A stretch of 64,000 bases of DNA from Maridesulfovibrio sp050916235 (GCF_050916235.1 NZ_CP104854.1:2976001-3040000); one strand, 5' to 3'. Counted from the stretch's first letter, positions 1 through 9,499 are shown. A program made the numbers and translations. The notes: a model not told the origin generated them from the letters alone.

Positions 1-993
1 ATAATTACTGTCTTTCTGGCGGCCCTGCTGCTGTCTGGTATTGCCAGTATCTGCTCCGCAGATTGGAAGTTTAATCCCGTTCTGGTCTATCAGGGCAGTA
101 TTGAGTCTAATTCATTCAATATTTCCATACATAAGGGTGTTGAACGGTTTGAACAGAAAACAGGTTACAAGTGCACTGAAGTTGTAACTTCGTACGATAT
201 TGGAGAGTATGTCGAGTGCATCGGCAATTATACCGAGCAGGGGTACTCTCCGGTTTTCATGCTTTACGGGAATCATTTTCCCGGTCTTGTTGATTTTGTC
301 CGCCGTTATCCGACAACGCGTTTCATTGTTCTGGATACCGTGCGGGATGAACCGAATATGTTTTCCTTTGTCCTTGCAGAGCATGAGGGATCTTTTCTTG
401 CGGGTGTCCTTGCGGCAAAAGCGACAAAGAGCAATATTCTCGGCTTCATATCAGTGGTGGACACTCCTTTTCAGCGCCGTTTTCTTTGCGGCTACAGGCA
501 GGGTGCAAAATATGTCAATCCTGACATAGAGATTCTGGAGGGTTTCACCGGTGATTATCCGGGGTCCTGGTTTGACGGCAACGCAACGGCCGCGCTGGCC
601 AACCGCATGATGGACAACGGTGCTGACGTGATATTTCAGGCCGCCGGAGGGGCAGGCCCGGCTGTGCTCAAGGCTGCTGCAGCCCGCGGCAGGCTGGGAA
701 TCGGGGTGGATATAAACCAGAATGGACTATACCCCGGAAGCGTGCTCACCTCCATGGTCAAGCGTACGGATCAGGCTGTTTTCGCGGCTCTGATGCTGGC
801 CAGGCGCGGCATCTGGCGTGATAATTACAAGCGACTCGGCCTTGCTCAGGGGGCCGTGGGGCTGGTCTTTGATGAAAACAACAGCGGGTTGGTCACGCCT
901 GAGATGCGAAGCTATCTGCAGAATGTGAGGAACGACATTGTGTTCGGACGCATCAGCGTTCACGACTATACCGAAGATGAGGTCTGCCCCTGA
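1..993 (+). CDS. BMP-family periplasmic binding protein, 5' end cut by window edge
   Basis: The reading frame is open from the first base, so the true start lies just left of the window. The visible N-terminus is the hydrophobic part of a signal peptide (LAALLLSGIASICSA) followed by the mature protein, which places it in the periplasm. The rest reads like the basic membrane protein/PnrA (Med) family: a ligand-binding Rossmann-like fold with the sequence GADVIFQAAGGAGPAVLKAA and a GIGVDINQNGLYPG stretch. Family members bind nucleosides or similar small molecules. No ABC permease or ATPase is next to it; instead a diguanylate cyclase starts 2 bases after its stop. I infer that it acts as a ligand sensor for that cyclase rather than in uptake, but an upstream transporter outside the window cannot be excluded. 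Confidence 0.8.
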   Translation: MITVFLAALLLSGIASICSADWKFNPVLVYQGSIESNSFNISIHKGVERFEQKTGYKCTEVVTSYDIGEYVECIGNYTEQGYSPVFMLYGNHFPGLVDFVRRYPTTRFIVLDTVRDEPNMFSFVLAEHEGSFLAGVLAAKATKSNILGFISVVDTPFQRRFLCGYRQGAKYVNPDIEILEGFTGDYPGSWFDGNATAALANRMMDNGADVIFQAAGGAGPAVLKAAAARGRLGIGVDINQNGLYPGSVLTSMVKRTDQAVFAALMLARRGIWRDNYKRLGLAQGAVGLVFDENNSGLVTPEMRSYLQNVRNDIVFGRISVHDYTEDEVCP

Positions 994-995
994 TT

Positions 996-2180
996 ATGCA
1001 GCAAAGAGATAAATCAAGATTTCACAGCGTTGCCCTCTTTGTTCTCGTTGTCCTGATTGCAGGCGGACTGATAACGATGACCGCCGGGATGATTTATTCC
1101 ATGAGTGCGGAGAGGGTGAAGCTTATGCATGAGCTGGACGAGTTTCAGGCTCAGACTGTTCAGACTCTTGCGGGTAGCACCAAAGATGCAATGCTATCGT
1201 TCTCACCGGAAGAAGTGCGCAATATTGTGAGCGTTTTGCTTCAGGATGATCGTGTTGTCAGCATCAACATTTTTTCTGAAATATATGACATTCACTTGCT
1301 GCAGGCTTCAAAACAGACCAGCCTGAAACAGTTTGATACCATGCTGATGAGCGAACTCGTCGTGAACAAGGATGAGGTGCTTGGATACGTGCAGGTGGAG
1401 GTTGATAAGGGGTGGGTGCTTTCCAGAATCAGGAAGGAACGCAACAATATAATTCTTCTGTTTGCCGCCATGTTTGTAGGTGGGCTTCTGCTGGTTATTC
1501 CGGTGATATACTGGAGAATTTTATGGCCGCTGAACAGGCTGATTGATCAGGCTGACGGTCTTTCTCAAGGTGATTTTGATACGGGTTTTGAATGGAAGGG
1601 CAGGGATGAACTTTCAATGCTCGGAAGGACGCTTGACGACATGCGCAGCAAGGTCAAGAGCAGTATCAATTCCATGAAGGAAATGGCTGTTACCGACGAA
1701 CTGACCGGGCTGCCCAACCGCAGGGGTTTTAATGCTGAAATCGGCAGGCTGCTGCAACTGAGCGTCCGCTACGGTCATCCTCTGGCTCTGGCTGTGCTTG
1801 ATCTGGATTATTTCAAGCAGATAAACGACCGTTTCGGGCACGGTGTCGGGGACGAGGTTTTGCGAGGGTTTGCTCGGAAGGTAGGGCTCAGAATCCGCAA
1901 GACAGATCTGTTCGCCCGTGTAGGTGGCGAGGAGTTTGTCCTTGTCATGCCTGAAACTTCCATTGAAGCCGCCGGGCTGCTTCTAAATGACCTGCGCCGT
2001 GTTATTTCCTCCCAGCCGTTCGACCATGGCGAGAACCTTTCCGTAAGCGCCGGCGTAACCTGCTTCAACGGTCTCGAAAGTGTTGATGCCCTGCTGGAAA
2101 GGGCAGATCAGGCTCTCTACGAGGCAAAAAGAACAGGGCGGGACCGGGTTGTGGTCCACCGTTGCCCTGATCCTGCCTGA
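996..2180 (+). CDS. Membrane diguanylate cyclase (HAMP-GGDEF)
   Basis: The 394-residue protein should make cyclic di-GMP from two GTP. It has a transmembrane segment at about 13-35, a periplasmic domain to about 150, a second transmembrane segment at 151-172, a HAMP linker, and a GGDEF domain from about 230. The active-site loop is GGEEF (310-314), an active variant, and the RxxD product-inhibition site RKTD lies at 301-304, exactly five residues upstream. The start codon is 2 bases after the stop of the BMP-type binding protein, so the two are very likely translationally coupled, and GAGG near 979 can serve as ribosome site. The periplasmic region between the two membrane segments is where a loaded binding protein could dock; this partnership is inferred from position only. 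Confidence 0.92.
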   Translation: MQQRDKSRFHSVALFVLVVLIAGGLITMTAGMIYSMSAERVKLMHELDEFQAQTVQTLAGSTKDAMLSFSPEEVRNIVSVLLQDDRVVSINIFSEIYDIHLLQASKQTSLKQFDTMLMSELVVNKDEVLGYVQVEVDKGWVLSRIRKERNNIILLFAAMFVGGLLLVIPVIYWRILWPLNRLIDQADGLSQGDFDTGFEWKGRDELSMLGRTLDDMRSKVKSSINSMKEMAVTDELTGLPNRRGFNAEIGRLLQLSVRYGHPLALAVLDLDYFKQINDRFGHGVGDEVLRGFARKVGLRIRKTDLFARVGGEEFVLVMPETSIEAAGLLLNDLRRVISSQPFDHGENLSVSAGVTCFNGLESVDALLERADQALYEAKRTGRDRVVVHRCPDPA

Positions 2181-2201
2181 TTTTCTTTGAAACTGACCTG
2201 C

Positions 2202-2756
2202 TCAGTTAAGTCCTGCCGCTGATTTTAGCTTTTCGAGAAATGCGGGAAGATCTTTCATGCGTCCTTCGTTTGAGAAGACCGTTACCGGATTTGAACTGCC
2301 AAGTTTGACCAGATAGAAGTGCGGAGTTCCGGTACTTCCTGTGGCTGCGTGAATCTCCAGTTCCGGGTCAATGAAAAGCGGGAACTCCACCGAGTATTTA
2401 TCCCTGAAGAAATCTGTTTCAAACTCAGAATTTCCCGCTGCGATGCCGATCATCTTCACTTTTCCGAATTTCCCCGACTCAAGCATTTTCTCATAGAGTT
2501 CGTTTGCTTCCGGAGCTTCTTTCTGACAATGCGGGCAGTACATGCTGTAAATTTCTATCAGCACATAATCAGCATCAACGGCACTCAGTTTCCATGGGCC
2601 ATCGCCGTGTATTCCCAGATAGGTCGACTGTTTTGCGCTTAGTTTGCCCTTCAGTTCAACATCCGGAAAGCTATCCCCCTGCTTAAGCTGGGCGGCTGAG
2701 GCAATGGATGCTGCGAGCATAATACCGATGAAAACGGATAATATTTTTTTCAACAT
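2202..2756 (-). CDS. Periplasmic thioredoxin-like (TlpA/ResA-type) protein
   Basis: A 184-residue secreted protein with a Sec signal peptide (hydrophobic core ILSVFIGIMLAASIASA) and an AhpC/TSA-thioredoxin fold. The redox-active pair is in SMYCPHCQKEAP, a CPHC motif at about residues 74-77, which is the DsbA-like dipeptide rather than the CGPC of thioredoxin. The cis-proline region is GTPHFYLV. Family members reduce or oxidise disulfides in the periplasm, for example during cytochrome c maturation. The gene is convergent with the cyclase at 996-2180, separated by about 20 bases, and is transcribed alone. The substrate is unknown. Confidence 0.85.
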   Translation of the reverse strand: MLKKILSVFIGIMLAASIASAAQLKQGDSFPDVELKGKLSAKQSTYLGIHGDGPWKLSAVDADYVLIEIYSMYCPHCQKEAPEANELYEKMLESGKFGKVKMIGIAAGNSEFETDFFRDKYSVEFPLFIDPELEIHAATGSTGTPHFYLVKLGSSNPVTVFSNEGRMKDLPAFLEKLKSAAGLN

Positions 2757-3101
2757 GGTCTATTCCTTTTTTTGACTTTACTCTGAAATAAAGACTTAAT
2801 CTCCACATCAGTCCAGTGCAAGCAGGTTGTTCCCATTTTGGCACCGCCACTGTTCCGCTCCGCGGAGGTGGAAATACTCCGTCATGCACTGTTCAGCATA
2901 AGCCTCTTAAGTGCTGGATCACTACGTTTAAGGTAATTGTTGAATGGGGTTTTTATAGATGTTATTGTTAAAACATTATTTGCAGTGTCAGCTGTAATTA
3001 TCCGGTAAGAATTCGTTTCTTCTACTTATGGCAAATGCTGCGGCGCGCGTCTTTTCCTGTGTTTTCCTTTGCACTTACCCCAAAGGGAGAAATGGATTGG
3101 T
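2757..3101. other. Intergenic region between divergent genes
   Basis: About 345 bases lie between the starts of the thioredoxin-like gene (minus) and the hybrid kinase (plus). Promoters for both must lie here. The right half is AT-rich and carries GGGAGA at about 3085-3090, the ribosome site for the kinase start at 3102. I see no small gene and no clear terminator. Confidence 0.5.
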
Positions 3102-5753
3102 ATGAATTTCAGACTATTTCACGGTTCAATCAGAAAGAAGCTCGTAATACTCGTTCTTCTGGCGACTCTGCCTGCCTTTGCTCTGAAATTCTGTTCAGAG
3201 TGGGATGGTCGGAGCCGTGCGATAATTGCCGCAAAGCACGATATTTCTGTTTATCTTAACGGATTCAGCCAGATACAGCAGCGGGTTACTGATTCCACCA
3301 GAACCCTTTTGCAGACGATAGCCGCCATGCCTGAAGTAAGGGCCGGGAACATCGGCGAGTCCCGGACAGTCCTTGAAACCATGCTCAAGGCAAATCCAAT
3401 ATACACAAACGTTATTCTGGTTGACCGGAACGGCAACGGAATTGTTGCCGGAAAGGGCGGAGAAAAGATAAAAAAACTCAATTTTTCAGATCGAGTACAG
3501 TTTCAGAGTGCACTCAGTAAGCATGAGTTTTCCGCAGGTGAGTTTGTTGTGGGCAAGCATACGGAGGAATCCATTTTTCCTTTTGGCATGCCTGTTCTGG
3601 GAAAGGATGGGGAACCCATCGGGGTGATTCTTATTGGTGTGAGTCTGAACTACTACACCAGGCTTTTTGAGGAATCCAATTTTCCGGAAGGCTCCTTTAT
3701 GGGGATCTGTGACTCAAACGGGGTGCGCATTTTCCGGCACCCGATTACCCCCGGCAGCAGCATCGGCACACCTATCAACCGGCGTGTGTTCGAGCTGGCC
3801 AGTTCCTCTGGCGGAAACATGGTCACTGAACTGACCGATCAGTCCGGTGTCCGCAGGATTATAGCTTCCACCCCGTTGAGGCTGACCCCGGATGGTAACC
3901 CATACATGTATATGTTCATGAGTCTGGCTTCCGATAAAGTCCTTGGTCAGGCCAATTCAATTCTCGTAAATGGCATTGTCTCCACAGCGGTTTCGTTGAG
4001 TCTGGCTCTCTTTGTCGCCTTGTTTGTCGGTGGAAGAAGAATCGCTTCCAGCCTTGAGAGACTGGCACTCATCGCCGGAAATTTTGGAAAGAGTGGTGAG
4101 ATAGCTCCGAGCGGAATTGATTACTCCGACGGTGAAACCGGTGAACTTGCCCGAATCTGGGACAGGATGCTGGGTATGCTGCGCCGCAGAGAAGAGGAAA
4201 GAAACGAGGCTCTCAATCTTCTTTCTGAAAGCGAGGAGCAGCACAGGATTGTGCTGGAGCAGAATCCTGTCGGAATATGCCTGATCGATCCGCAGACTCT
4301 GGATATTATCTATGCCAATGATGCATGCCTGTCTTTTTTTGAGATTGATAAGGAAAAATTGCCTGAGGTCCAGCTCTGTGACCTCTACCCTGCACGAAAC
4401 AGTGAAAGGCTTTATAGTGAGATAGACAGGCATATTCTTAACGGTGAAGGGGTCATACGGGAACTCTCCTGCAGGACCATGAAGGGCAGGCATGTCTTTG
4501 CCGACTTTCATTCCGCAGTGCTGACTATCAGGGGACGTACTCTTCTTGCCGGATTTTTTACCGATATTACCGAGAGAAAGCGGTTTGAGAACGAGCTCAG
4601 GGCGGCCAAGGAAGATGCTGAAAGGGCCAACTCCGCCAAAGATGACTTCCTGGCTAATATCAGTCATGAACTGCGTACTCCGCTGAACGGTATTATGGGA
4701 ATGCTGCAATTGCTCAAATTTTCGGGGCTGAGCGGGGAAAACGCTTCGTACGTGGACATCGGTCTGAAATCGACCAACAGTCTGCGCCGGGTTATTGATG
4801 AGCTGCTTGATTTCACCAAGATTGAAGCAGGAATAGTCGATATTCACGAAGAAACATTCCAGCTTGATGATTTGCTGCTTCAATGTGTTGAGCTGCTCAA
4901 GGTTCAGGCGGATGAAAAGGGGCTTGAGCTCAAATGGAATATTTCTCCCGGAACAGGCAAAAAGTTTTCCGGAGATGAGGGGCGGATCAGGCAGATTCTA
5001 CTCAACCTTTTAGGAAACTCCATCAAGTTTACCGATACCGGATCCATCCTGGTTGAATCATTTACCCTTCCGCATCCCAAAGCAGGTCGGGAACGGCTCT
5101 TCTTTTCCGTTTCGGACACCGGAATGGGAATCCCCGACAACAGGATAGATGACATATTTGAATCTTTTACACAGGTGGACAGCTCAAGAACCCGTAAATA
5201 TCAGGGAACCGGACTCGGTCTTTCCATCGTGAAAAGGCTTGTTTCACTGATGAACGGAACCATGATTGTCGAGAGTGAGCTGGGGGGCGGGACCACGGTA
5301 CAGTTCTGCGTTGTTGTCGGAAGTGAAGCTCCCCCTGAACAGGAAATTGAGGGCAAAGATACTGTCAGGAAGAGCAGGGCTCTTAAGATTTTACTGGTGG
5401 AAGATGAAAAGGTTAATATGTTCATGGCCAAGAAAGTTCTTGAAACTATGGGTCACGAGGTCACATGTGCTGAAAATGGCAGGGAATGTCTGGATATTGT
5501 AACCAGAGACAGTTATGACGCTGTATTGATGGATATTCAGATGCCGGTAATGAACGGTATGGACGCGGCACGGGCGATAAGGAATTCTTCAGGATTCGAG
5601 AGTGTTTCTTCAATTCCCATCATTGCGCTTTCCGCCCATGCTACTTGTTTTGACATGGAAGAAGCCAAAAAAGCCGGAATTAACGAATACATAACCAAGC
5701 CTTTTGAACGCAATTTTCTGCAGGCTGTACTAAACCGGGTTACTGACCAGTAG
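3102..5753 (+). CDS. Hybrid sensor histidine kinase (Cache-HAMP-PAS-HisKA-HATPase-REC)
   Basis: The start at ATG 3102 is preferred because GGGAGA sits 10-15 bases upstream; the frame could be extended to a TTG at 3069 but without such a site. The 883-residue product has an N-terminal membrane segment (LVILVLLATLPAFAL), a large periplasmic Cache-like sensor, a second membrane segment near residue 290 and a HAMP-like linker. A PAS domain follows, then HisKA with phospho-acceptor His at about 522 (ISHELRTPLNG), a complete ATPase with GTGLGLSIVKRL, and a C-terminal receiver with phospho-Asp near 811 (LMDIQMPVMNG). It is a membrane sensor with an internal receiver; no separate response regulator is adjacent, so its output partner is elsewhere. 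It resembles the kinase at 24946-27903 in its catalytic and receiver parts. Confidence 0.93.
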   Translation: MNFRLFHGSIRKKLVILVLLATLPAFALKFCSEWDGRSRAIIAAKHDISVYLNGFSQIQQRVTDSTRTLLQTIAAMPEVRAGNIGESRTVLETMLKANPIYTNVILVDRNGNGIVAGKGGEKIKKLNFSDRVQFQSALSKHEFSAGEFVVGKHTEESIFPFGMPVLGKDGEPIGVILIGVSLNYYTRLFEESNFPEGSFMGICDSNGVRIFRHPITPGSSIGTPINRRVFELASSSGGNMVTELTDQSGVRRIIASTPLRLTPDGNPYMYMFMSLASDKVLGQANSILVNGIVSTAVSLSLALFVALFVGGRRIASSLERLALIAGNFGKSGEIAPSGIDYSDGETGELARIWDRMLGMLRRREEERNEALNLLSESEEQHRIVLEQNPVGICLIDPQTLDIIYANDACLSFFEIDKEKLPEVQLCDLYPARNSERLYSEIDRHILNGEGVIRELSCRTMKGRHVFADFHSAVLTIRGRTLLAGFFTDITERKRFENELRAAKEDAERANSAKDDFLANISHELRTPLNGIMGMLQLLKFSGLSGENASYVDIGLKSTNSLRRVIDELLDFTKIEAGIVDIHEETFQLDDLLLQCVELLKVQADEKGLELKWNISPGTGKKFSGDEGRIRQILLNLLGNSIKFTDTGSILVESFTLPHPKAGRERLFFSVSDTGMGIPDNRIDDIFESFTQVDSSRTRKYQGTGLGLSIVKRLVSLMNGTMIVESELGGGTTVQFCVVVGSEAPPEQEIEGKDTVRKSRALKILLVEDEKVNMFMAKKVLETMGHEVTCAENGRECLDIVTRDSYDAVLMDIQMPVMNGMDAARAIRNSSGFESVSSIPIIALSAHATCFDMEEAKKAGINEYITKPFERNFLQAVLNRVTDQ

Positions 5754-5773
5754 CCCTTGGACCGGAGTTGTTC

Positions 5774-6100
5774 ATGCAATATTGGCTGGTACTGGGCCTT
5801 GCAATCTGCCTGGAGGTTGCGGGCACAATCTCCATGAAGTTCTCTCAAGGCTTTACCCGCCTTCTGCCCTCTATCCTGCTGTTTATTTTCTACGGGGCTT
5901 CTTTTACTGCCCTGACTGTAGCGCTTAAGAGAATTGATGTTGGCATTGCCTATGCAATCTGGGCGGGGTTGGGAACGGCTCTTATTTCTATTTTAGGGGT
6001 TTTCTTTTTCAAGGAACCGGTGTCAATACTAAAGGCAGTAAGTGTTCTTCTGATCATACTCGGAGTGATCGGATTGAATATGAGTGGTGTTCAGCATTGA
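5774..6100 (+). CDS. Small multidrug resistance (SMR) family efflux protein
   Basis: A 108-residue protein with four predicted membrane helices, the usual SMR length. The essential membrane glutamate is present in helix 1 (CLEVAGTISMKFS), and the conserved AYAIWAGLGTALIS signature is in helix 3. SMR proteins form antiparallel dimers in the inner membrane that exchange protons for cationic drugs or guanidinium. The residues around the glutamate fit the EmrE/QacC side rather than the Gdx/SugE side, but that split cannot be settled by eye. The start at 5774 is chosen because GGAG lies at about 5764-5767. It begins 20 bases after the hybrid kinase and may be co-transcribed. Confidence 0.88.
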   Translation: MQYWLVLGLAICLEVAGTISMKFSQGFTRLLPSILLFIFYGASFTALTVALKRIDVGIAYAIWAGLGTALISILGVFFFKEPVSILKAVSVLLIILGVIGLNMSGVQH

Positions 6101-6300
6101 TATAGCGCGTTAAGTTCTTCTGTCCTCGCCTTTCTTTGGGTTTCCTTTCCGGAAATATGTCAATTCAGACTTTTAAGTTATATTTTGTGAGCCAATACTC
6201 ATTCGACTTTACCTGTAGTCAATATTTGGATAATTAAAAGGTATTGTCTTGAATAGAAAGTGCTCCTTTTGTTCAATTTTAAAATTATGGAAAGTAGATA

Positions 6301-8034
6301 ATGAATATCTCTGATCGCCTGAAGTATTCCGTTTTACTGCTGGGGCTTATTCCCCTGTTTATTTTGATTGTAATGTGGGGCCTTTGCCCTGAATTCCTGA
6401 ATATGGGCACTATTACCACTGTGCTGATCTGTGGCACATTTATCAGCATGCTGATTTCAACATTCATTTATTTCAGCATCCGACGTGACCTTAGAACTCC
6501 TTTGAAGCAACTGCTTATCTATGCGATAAGCATCCGGAAAGGGAAGGTGAATCCGAAATGTGAAGGCGATTTCAAATATGAGCTTCTGGAGTTGAAAGAG
6601 GCGATCTGTTCTATGGTTCAAGGTCTTGAAGAGGCTGGAAGAAAGTCGCAGGAGCTGCATAATGAAGCGCAGCAGAAAGCCCGTGAAAGCGAGGAGGCCC
6701 TTCAGGTCAGCCGGGTCAAGGAAGAGGAATCCGCACAGCTGCTTTCTTCCATGCGTAAGGTTGCTGATAAGGCCCGGAAGTCATCCACACGTATTTTTGC
6801 CAACATCAATGAACTTACCGAACGGATCGAGTCGGTCAGTGAAGGCGTGCAGGTTCAGCGTGATCGTATGACTGAAACCGCTACTGCTATGGAAGAGATG
6901 AACTCCACCGTATTTGAGGTGGCCCGCAACGCCTCCCTTGCAGCCGGAAATGCCGAAGAATCAAAGGATAACGCAACTACCGGGGCAAAAGGCGTAAAGT
7001 CCGCAGTAGATGCCATACGTAAAGTAGAAAAAGAAGTGCTCTCCCTCAAGGAAACCATGAGCCAGCTTGGTGAACGGGCAGAGAATATCGGGCAGGTCAT
7101 CAACGTGATCAATGATATCGCCGACCAGACCAACCTGCTGGCACTTAATGCTGCGATTGAAGCTGCCAGAGCAGGTGAAGCCGGCCGAGGTTTCGCAGTT
7201 GTTGCTGACGAGGTTCGCAAACTGGCTGAAAAAACCATGGTTGCCACCAAGGAAGTCGGCGATGCCATTACAGACATCCAGCAGCATGCACAGACCAACG
7301 TTGCCTCGGTTGACCGTGCCGCTGCGGACATTGTTGCGGGAACCGAGATTGCGGTAGAGTCCGGACGTCATATGGAGCAGATTGTCACCATTATCGAATC
7401 CACTTCCGTTCAGGTGGACTCCATTGCCACTGCGTCTGAAGAACAGTCGGCCACCAGTGAGGAAATAAACAATGCCGTTTCCGATGTAACACGCGTTGCC
7501 CAGGAAACAGCTGCCGGCATGGATGAGGCCCGCGAGGTTCTCATTGAGGTTTCCGGTCTGGTGCAGGAGCTTGATTCGCTTATCCATGGCATGTCCACCG
7601 GTGAGCTTGATTCTGCTTCGGGCAGTGATCTGGTCACCTGGAGCGATTCAGCATATTCCGTAGGCATCAAAGCCATTGACCTGCAGCACAAGAAATTGGT
7701 CGGCATGATCAACGGGCTGCATAAGGCTATGCGTGATCGGGCATCTGATTCGGCAATGCGCAAGCTGGTAGAAGAGCTGAAGAACTACACAGTTGAGCAT
7801 TTCAGAACCGAGGAACAGCTCTTTGACCGCTATGGTTACAAGCACACTGCAGAACACAAGATACTGCATGAAAAGTTCGTGAAACAGGTGCAGGACTTCG
7901 ATACCGCCCTGCGCAGCGGCAAGGCCAAGGTAACCATGGAAGTAATGCGGTTCCTTAAGGACTGGCTGATCAATCATATTCAGGGGGAAGACCGCAAGTA
8001 TACAACTTTCCTGAACCGGAAAGGGGTTAAATAG
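6301..8034 (+). CDS. Methyl-accepting chemotaxis protein fused to bacteriohemerythrin (DcrH-like)
   Basis: This 577-residue receptor has two close membrane segments near its N-terminus with almost no periplasmic loop, a HAMP-like linker, a coiled methyl-accepting domain with the hairpin tip DQTNLLALNAAIEAARAGEA, and a C-terminal hemerythrin domain from about residue 440. The di-iron ligand pattern is complete: DLQHKKL, VEHFRTEEQLF, HTAEHKILHEKF and INHIQGED. Hemerythrin-tipped receptors, known from DcrH of Desulfovibrio vulgaris, bind O2 at the di-iron site and steer anaerobes away from oxygen. The small periplasmic part supports cytoplasmic sensing. It is transcribed alone and followed by a strong hairpin terminator. 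Confidence 0.95.
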   Translation: MNISDRLKYSVLLLGLIPLFILIVMWGLCPEFLNMGTITTVLICGTFISMLISTFIYFSIRRDLRTPLKQLLIYAISIRKGKVNPKCEGDFKYELLELKEAICSMVQGLEEAGRKSQELHNEAQQKARESEEALQVSRVKEEESAQLLSSMRKVADKARKSSTRIFANINELTERIESVSEGVQVQRDRMTETATAMEEMNSTVFEVARNASLAAGNAEESKDNATTGAKGVKSAVDAIRKVEKEVLSLKETMSQLGERAENIGQVINVINDIADQTNLLALNAAIEAARAGEAGRGFAVVADEVRKLAEKTMVATKEVGDAITDIQQHAQTNVASVDRAAADIVAGTEIAVESGRHMEQIVTIIESTSVQVDSIATASEEQSATSEEINNAVSDVTRVAQETAAGMDEAREVLIEVSGLVQELDSLIHGMSTGELDSASGSDLVTWSDSAYSVGIKAIDLQHKKLVGMINGLHKAMRDRASDSAMRKLVEELKNYTVEHFRTEEQLFDRYGYKHTAEHKILHEKFVKQVQDFDTALRSGKAKVTMEVMRFLKDWLINHIQGEDRKYTTFLNRKGVK

Positions 8035-8060
8035 ACATTTTAAGTCTGACATGGATAAAC

Positions 8061-8096
8061 AAAGACCGGAGGCGAAGGCTTTCCGGTCTTTGTCTG
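8061..8096 (+). terminator. Rho-independent terminator after the hemerythrin receptor
   Basis: A perfect 10-base stem (AAAGACCGGA with TCCGGTCTTT) encloses an 11-base loop and is followed by a T-rich run. It ends transcription 30-60 bases after the receptor stop codon. Confidence 0.85.
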
Positions 8097-8200
8097 TTCT
8101 TCGGGCATTTTATTTGTTCATGTCCGCATTTCCGCCCACCTGCGGGCTTCTATTGGCTGGCGATTTCATGTAAACAGACAGGCGGACAAAGGAGAAGGAT

Positions 8201-8848
8201 ATGATTGAATCTGTTCTTACGCTGCTGACTGTTTGTTTTATGGCCCGCATGAGTCCGGGGCCTGATATGATGCTTCTGATCCATCACGCCGGCAGTCGCT
8301 CTGCAGGCGGATTTCCCGGCCTGTCAGGTTCGCGGGGCGCTTTCGGGTGTGTGCTGGGGGTCTGCCTCGGACTGACTTTTCATGTAAGCCTGTCTGTTCT
8401 AGGATTGGCCTTGCTGCTTAAGAGCAACCATGTGCTTTTCAATGTGTTGCGCTATGCCGGGGCGTTATACCTGCTTTACATCGGCTACCGCTGCTTTTCC
8501 GATACTGGCGCGGTTGACCTTGATTCCGGCAGGGACGGTCTGCCCGAGAGCACATCCTTTATGCAGGGCTTCCGGGACGGATTGTTCTGCAACCTTCTTA
8601 ATCCCAAGGTTACACTCTTCATTCTAAGCGTATTCATGCAATTTGTCGGCCCTGACGCCGGGCTGCATGAAAAGATCATTTATGGCACGGTCATAGTCCT
8701 TGAAGCTCTGGTCGGCTGGGGAATCTTTGTGATCTTCCTGAATACGGCCTTTATGCAGCGTATCTACAGCAGGTATGCTGTTGTGCTCAACAGAGTGACC
8801 GGGGTAATTCTCTTTCTGCTGGGCGGGGCCATATTCGTTTCAGGTTGA
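8201..8848 (+). CDS. LysE/RhtB family amino-acid exporter
   Basis: A 215-residue inner-membrane protein with about six helices. The family signature is clear near the N-terminus (FMARMSPGPDMMLLIHHA, the usual SPGP motif), and NLLNPKVTLFILSVF matches the conserved NPK region. Relatives export basic amino acids, threonine or homoserine lactone with proton exchange. A strong ribosome site (AAAGGAGAAGG) precedes the ATG at 8201. Substrate cannot be told from sequence. It stands alone between a terminator and a convergent gene. Confidence 0.9.
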   Translation: MIESVLTLLTVCFMARMSPGPDMMLLIHHAGSRSAGGFPGLSGSRGAFGCVLGVCLGLTFHVSLSVLGLALLLKSNHVLFNVLRYAGALYLLYIGYRCFSDTGAVDLDSGRDGLPESTSFMQGFRDGLFCNLLNPKVTLFILSVFMQFVGPDAGLHEKIIYGTVIVLEALVGWGIFVIFLNTAFMQRIYSRYAVVLNRVTGVILFLLGGAIFVSG

Positions 8849-8868
8849 TGCCGGTTCATGGAAAATGC

Positions 8869-9204
8869 TCAGAGCAGACAGCTTGAAGAAGTGACCCGGT
8901 ATATTTTTACAGTCTCGTCTGGAATGATTTCGTAGAGTTCGTCCTCAGGATATAAAACCGCCTTGTGCATGTTTTCGCCAGCATAATTTTTTATCTGCTC
9001 TTTCGACCTCCAGTAAGTGTGGAGGGTTATTTCTATCATTGTGTCGGTGTCTCTGGTCATGACTTCCGTTTCTCTGGTCATGACGCTGTATCCGCTGCAG
9101 CCATCTAAGGACTGAGTATCGTCCACGCCGGTTTTGTTGAGGTATTCAAGAAAGGCGTTCAGCTTATCTTCCGGACACAGGCATTTCCATTCACGAATCC
9201 ACAT
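8869..9204 (-). CDS. Small protein, possible ABM-type dimeric alpha-beta barrel
   Basis: A 111-residue cytoplasmic protein of uncertain identity. The alternation of predicted strands and helices, with TMIEITLHTYWRSKEQIKNYAG in the middle, resembles antibiotic-biosynthesis-monooxygenase-like ferredoxin-fold barrels. No catalytic motif is visible, so only the fold is suggested. The start is supported by GGAG six bases upstream on the minus strand. It faces the LysE-type gene with a gap of 20 bases and has its own promoter region on the right. Confidence 0.6.
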   Translation of the reverse strand: MWIREWKCLCPEDKLNAFLEYLNKTGVDDTQSLDGCSGYSVMTRETEVMTRDTDTMIEITLHTYWRSKEQIKNYAGENMHKAVLYPEDELYEIIPDETVKIYRVTSSSCLL

Positions 9205-9499
9205 GAAAACTCCATTGGTTGAGGTTGTCGTAAGTATCAGCTTACTAGATATGCCATAATTTAGCTAGGCTCTGATATCTCTTTGCATAACTATAAATGT
9301 CTATATTTCAACGCTCCGGGGCGAAATGCGCCGTATGTGAAAAAAGTGAAAATTCTTGACACAAGCGGAAATAGAACCGAAAAAGTTGACGAACGCAAAC
9401 AAGGCAAATTCCCATCAGCCGCCATGAGCGGCAGTTCTGATAATCAACAACCGGCAGGGCAGAGGCCCTTTTATTGAGCCTTCCCGGCAGGAGTAAGGT

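Noticed and set aside
3957..4883. Minus-strand frame of 308 codons inside the hybrid kinase
   Set aside because: Antisense to conserved PAS and HisKA sequence; no ribosome site or family likeness.
9283..9477. Short plus-strand frame of 64 codons before the DUF805 gene
   Set aside because: No ribosome site, charged random-looking composition, and it ends in a weak hairpin; treated as non-coding.
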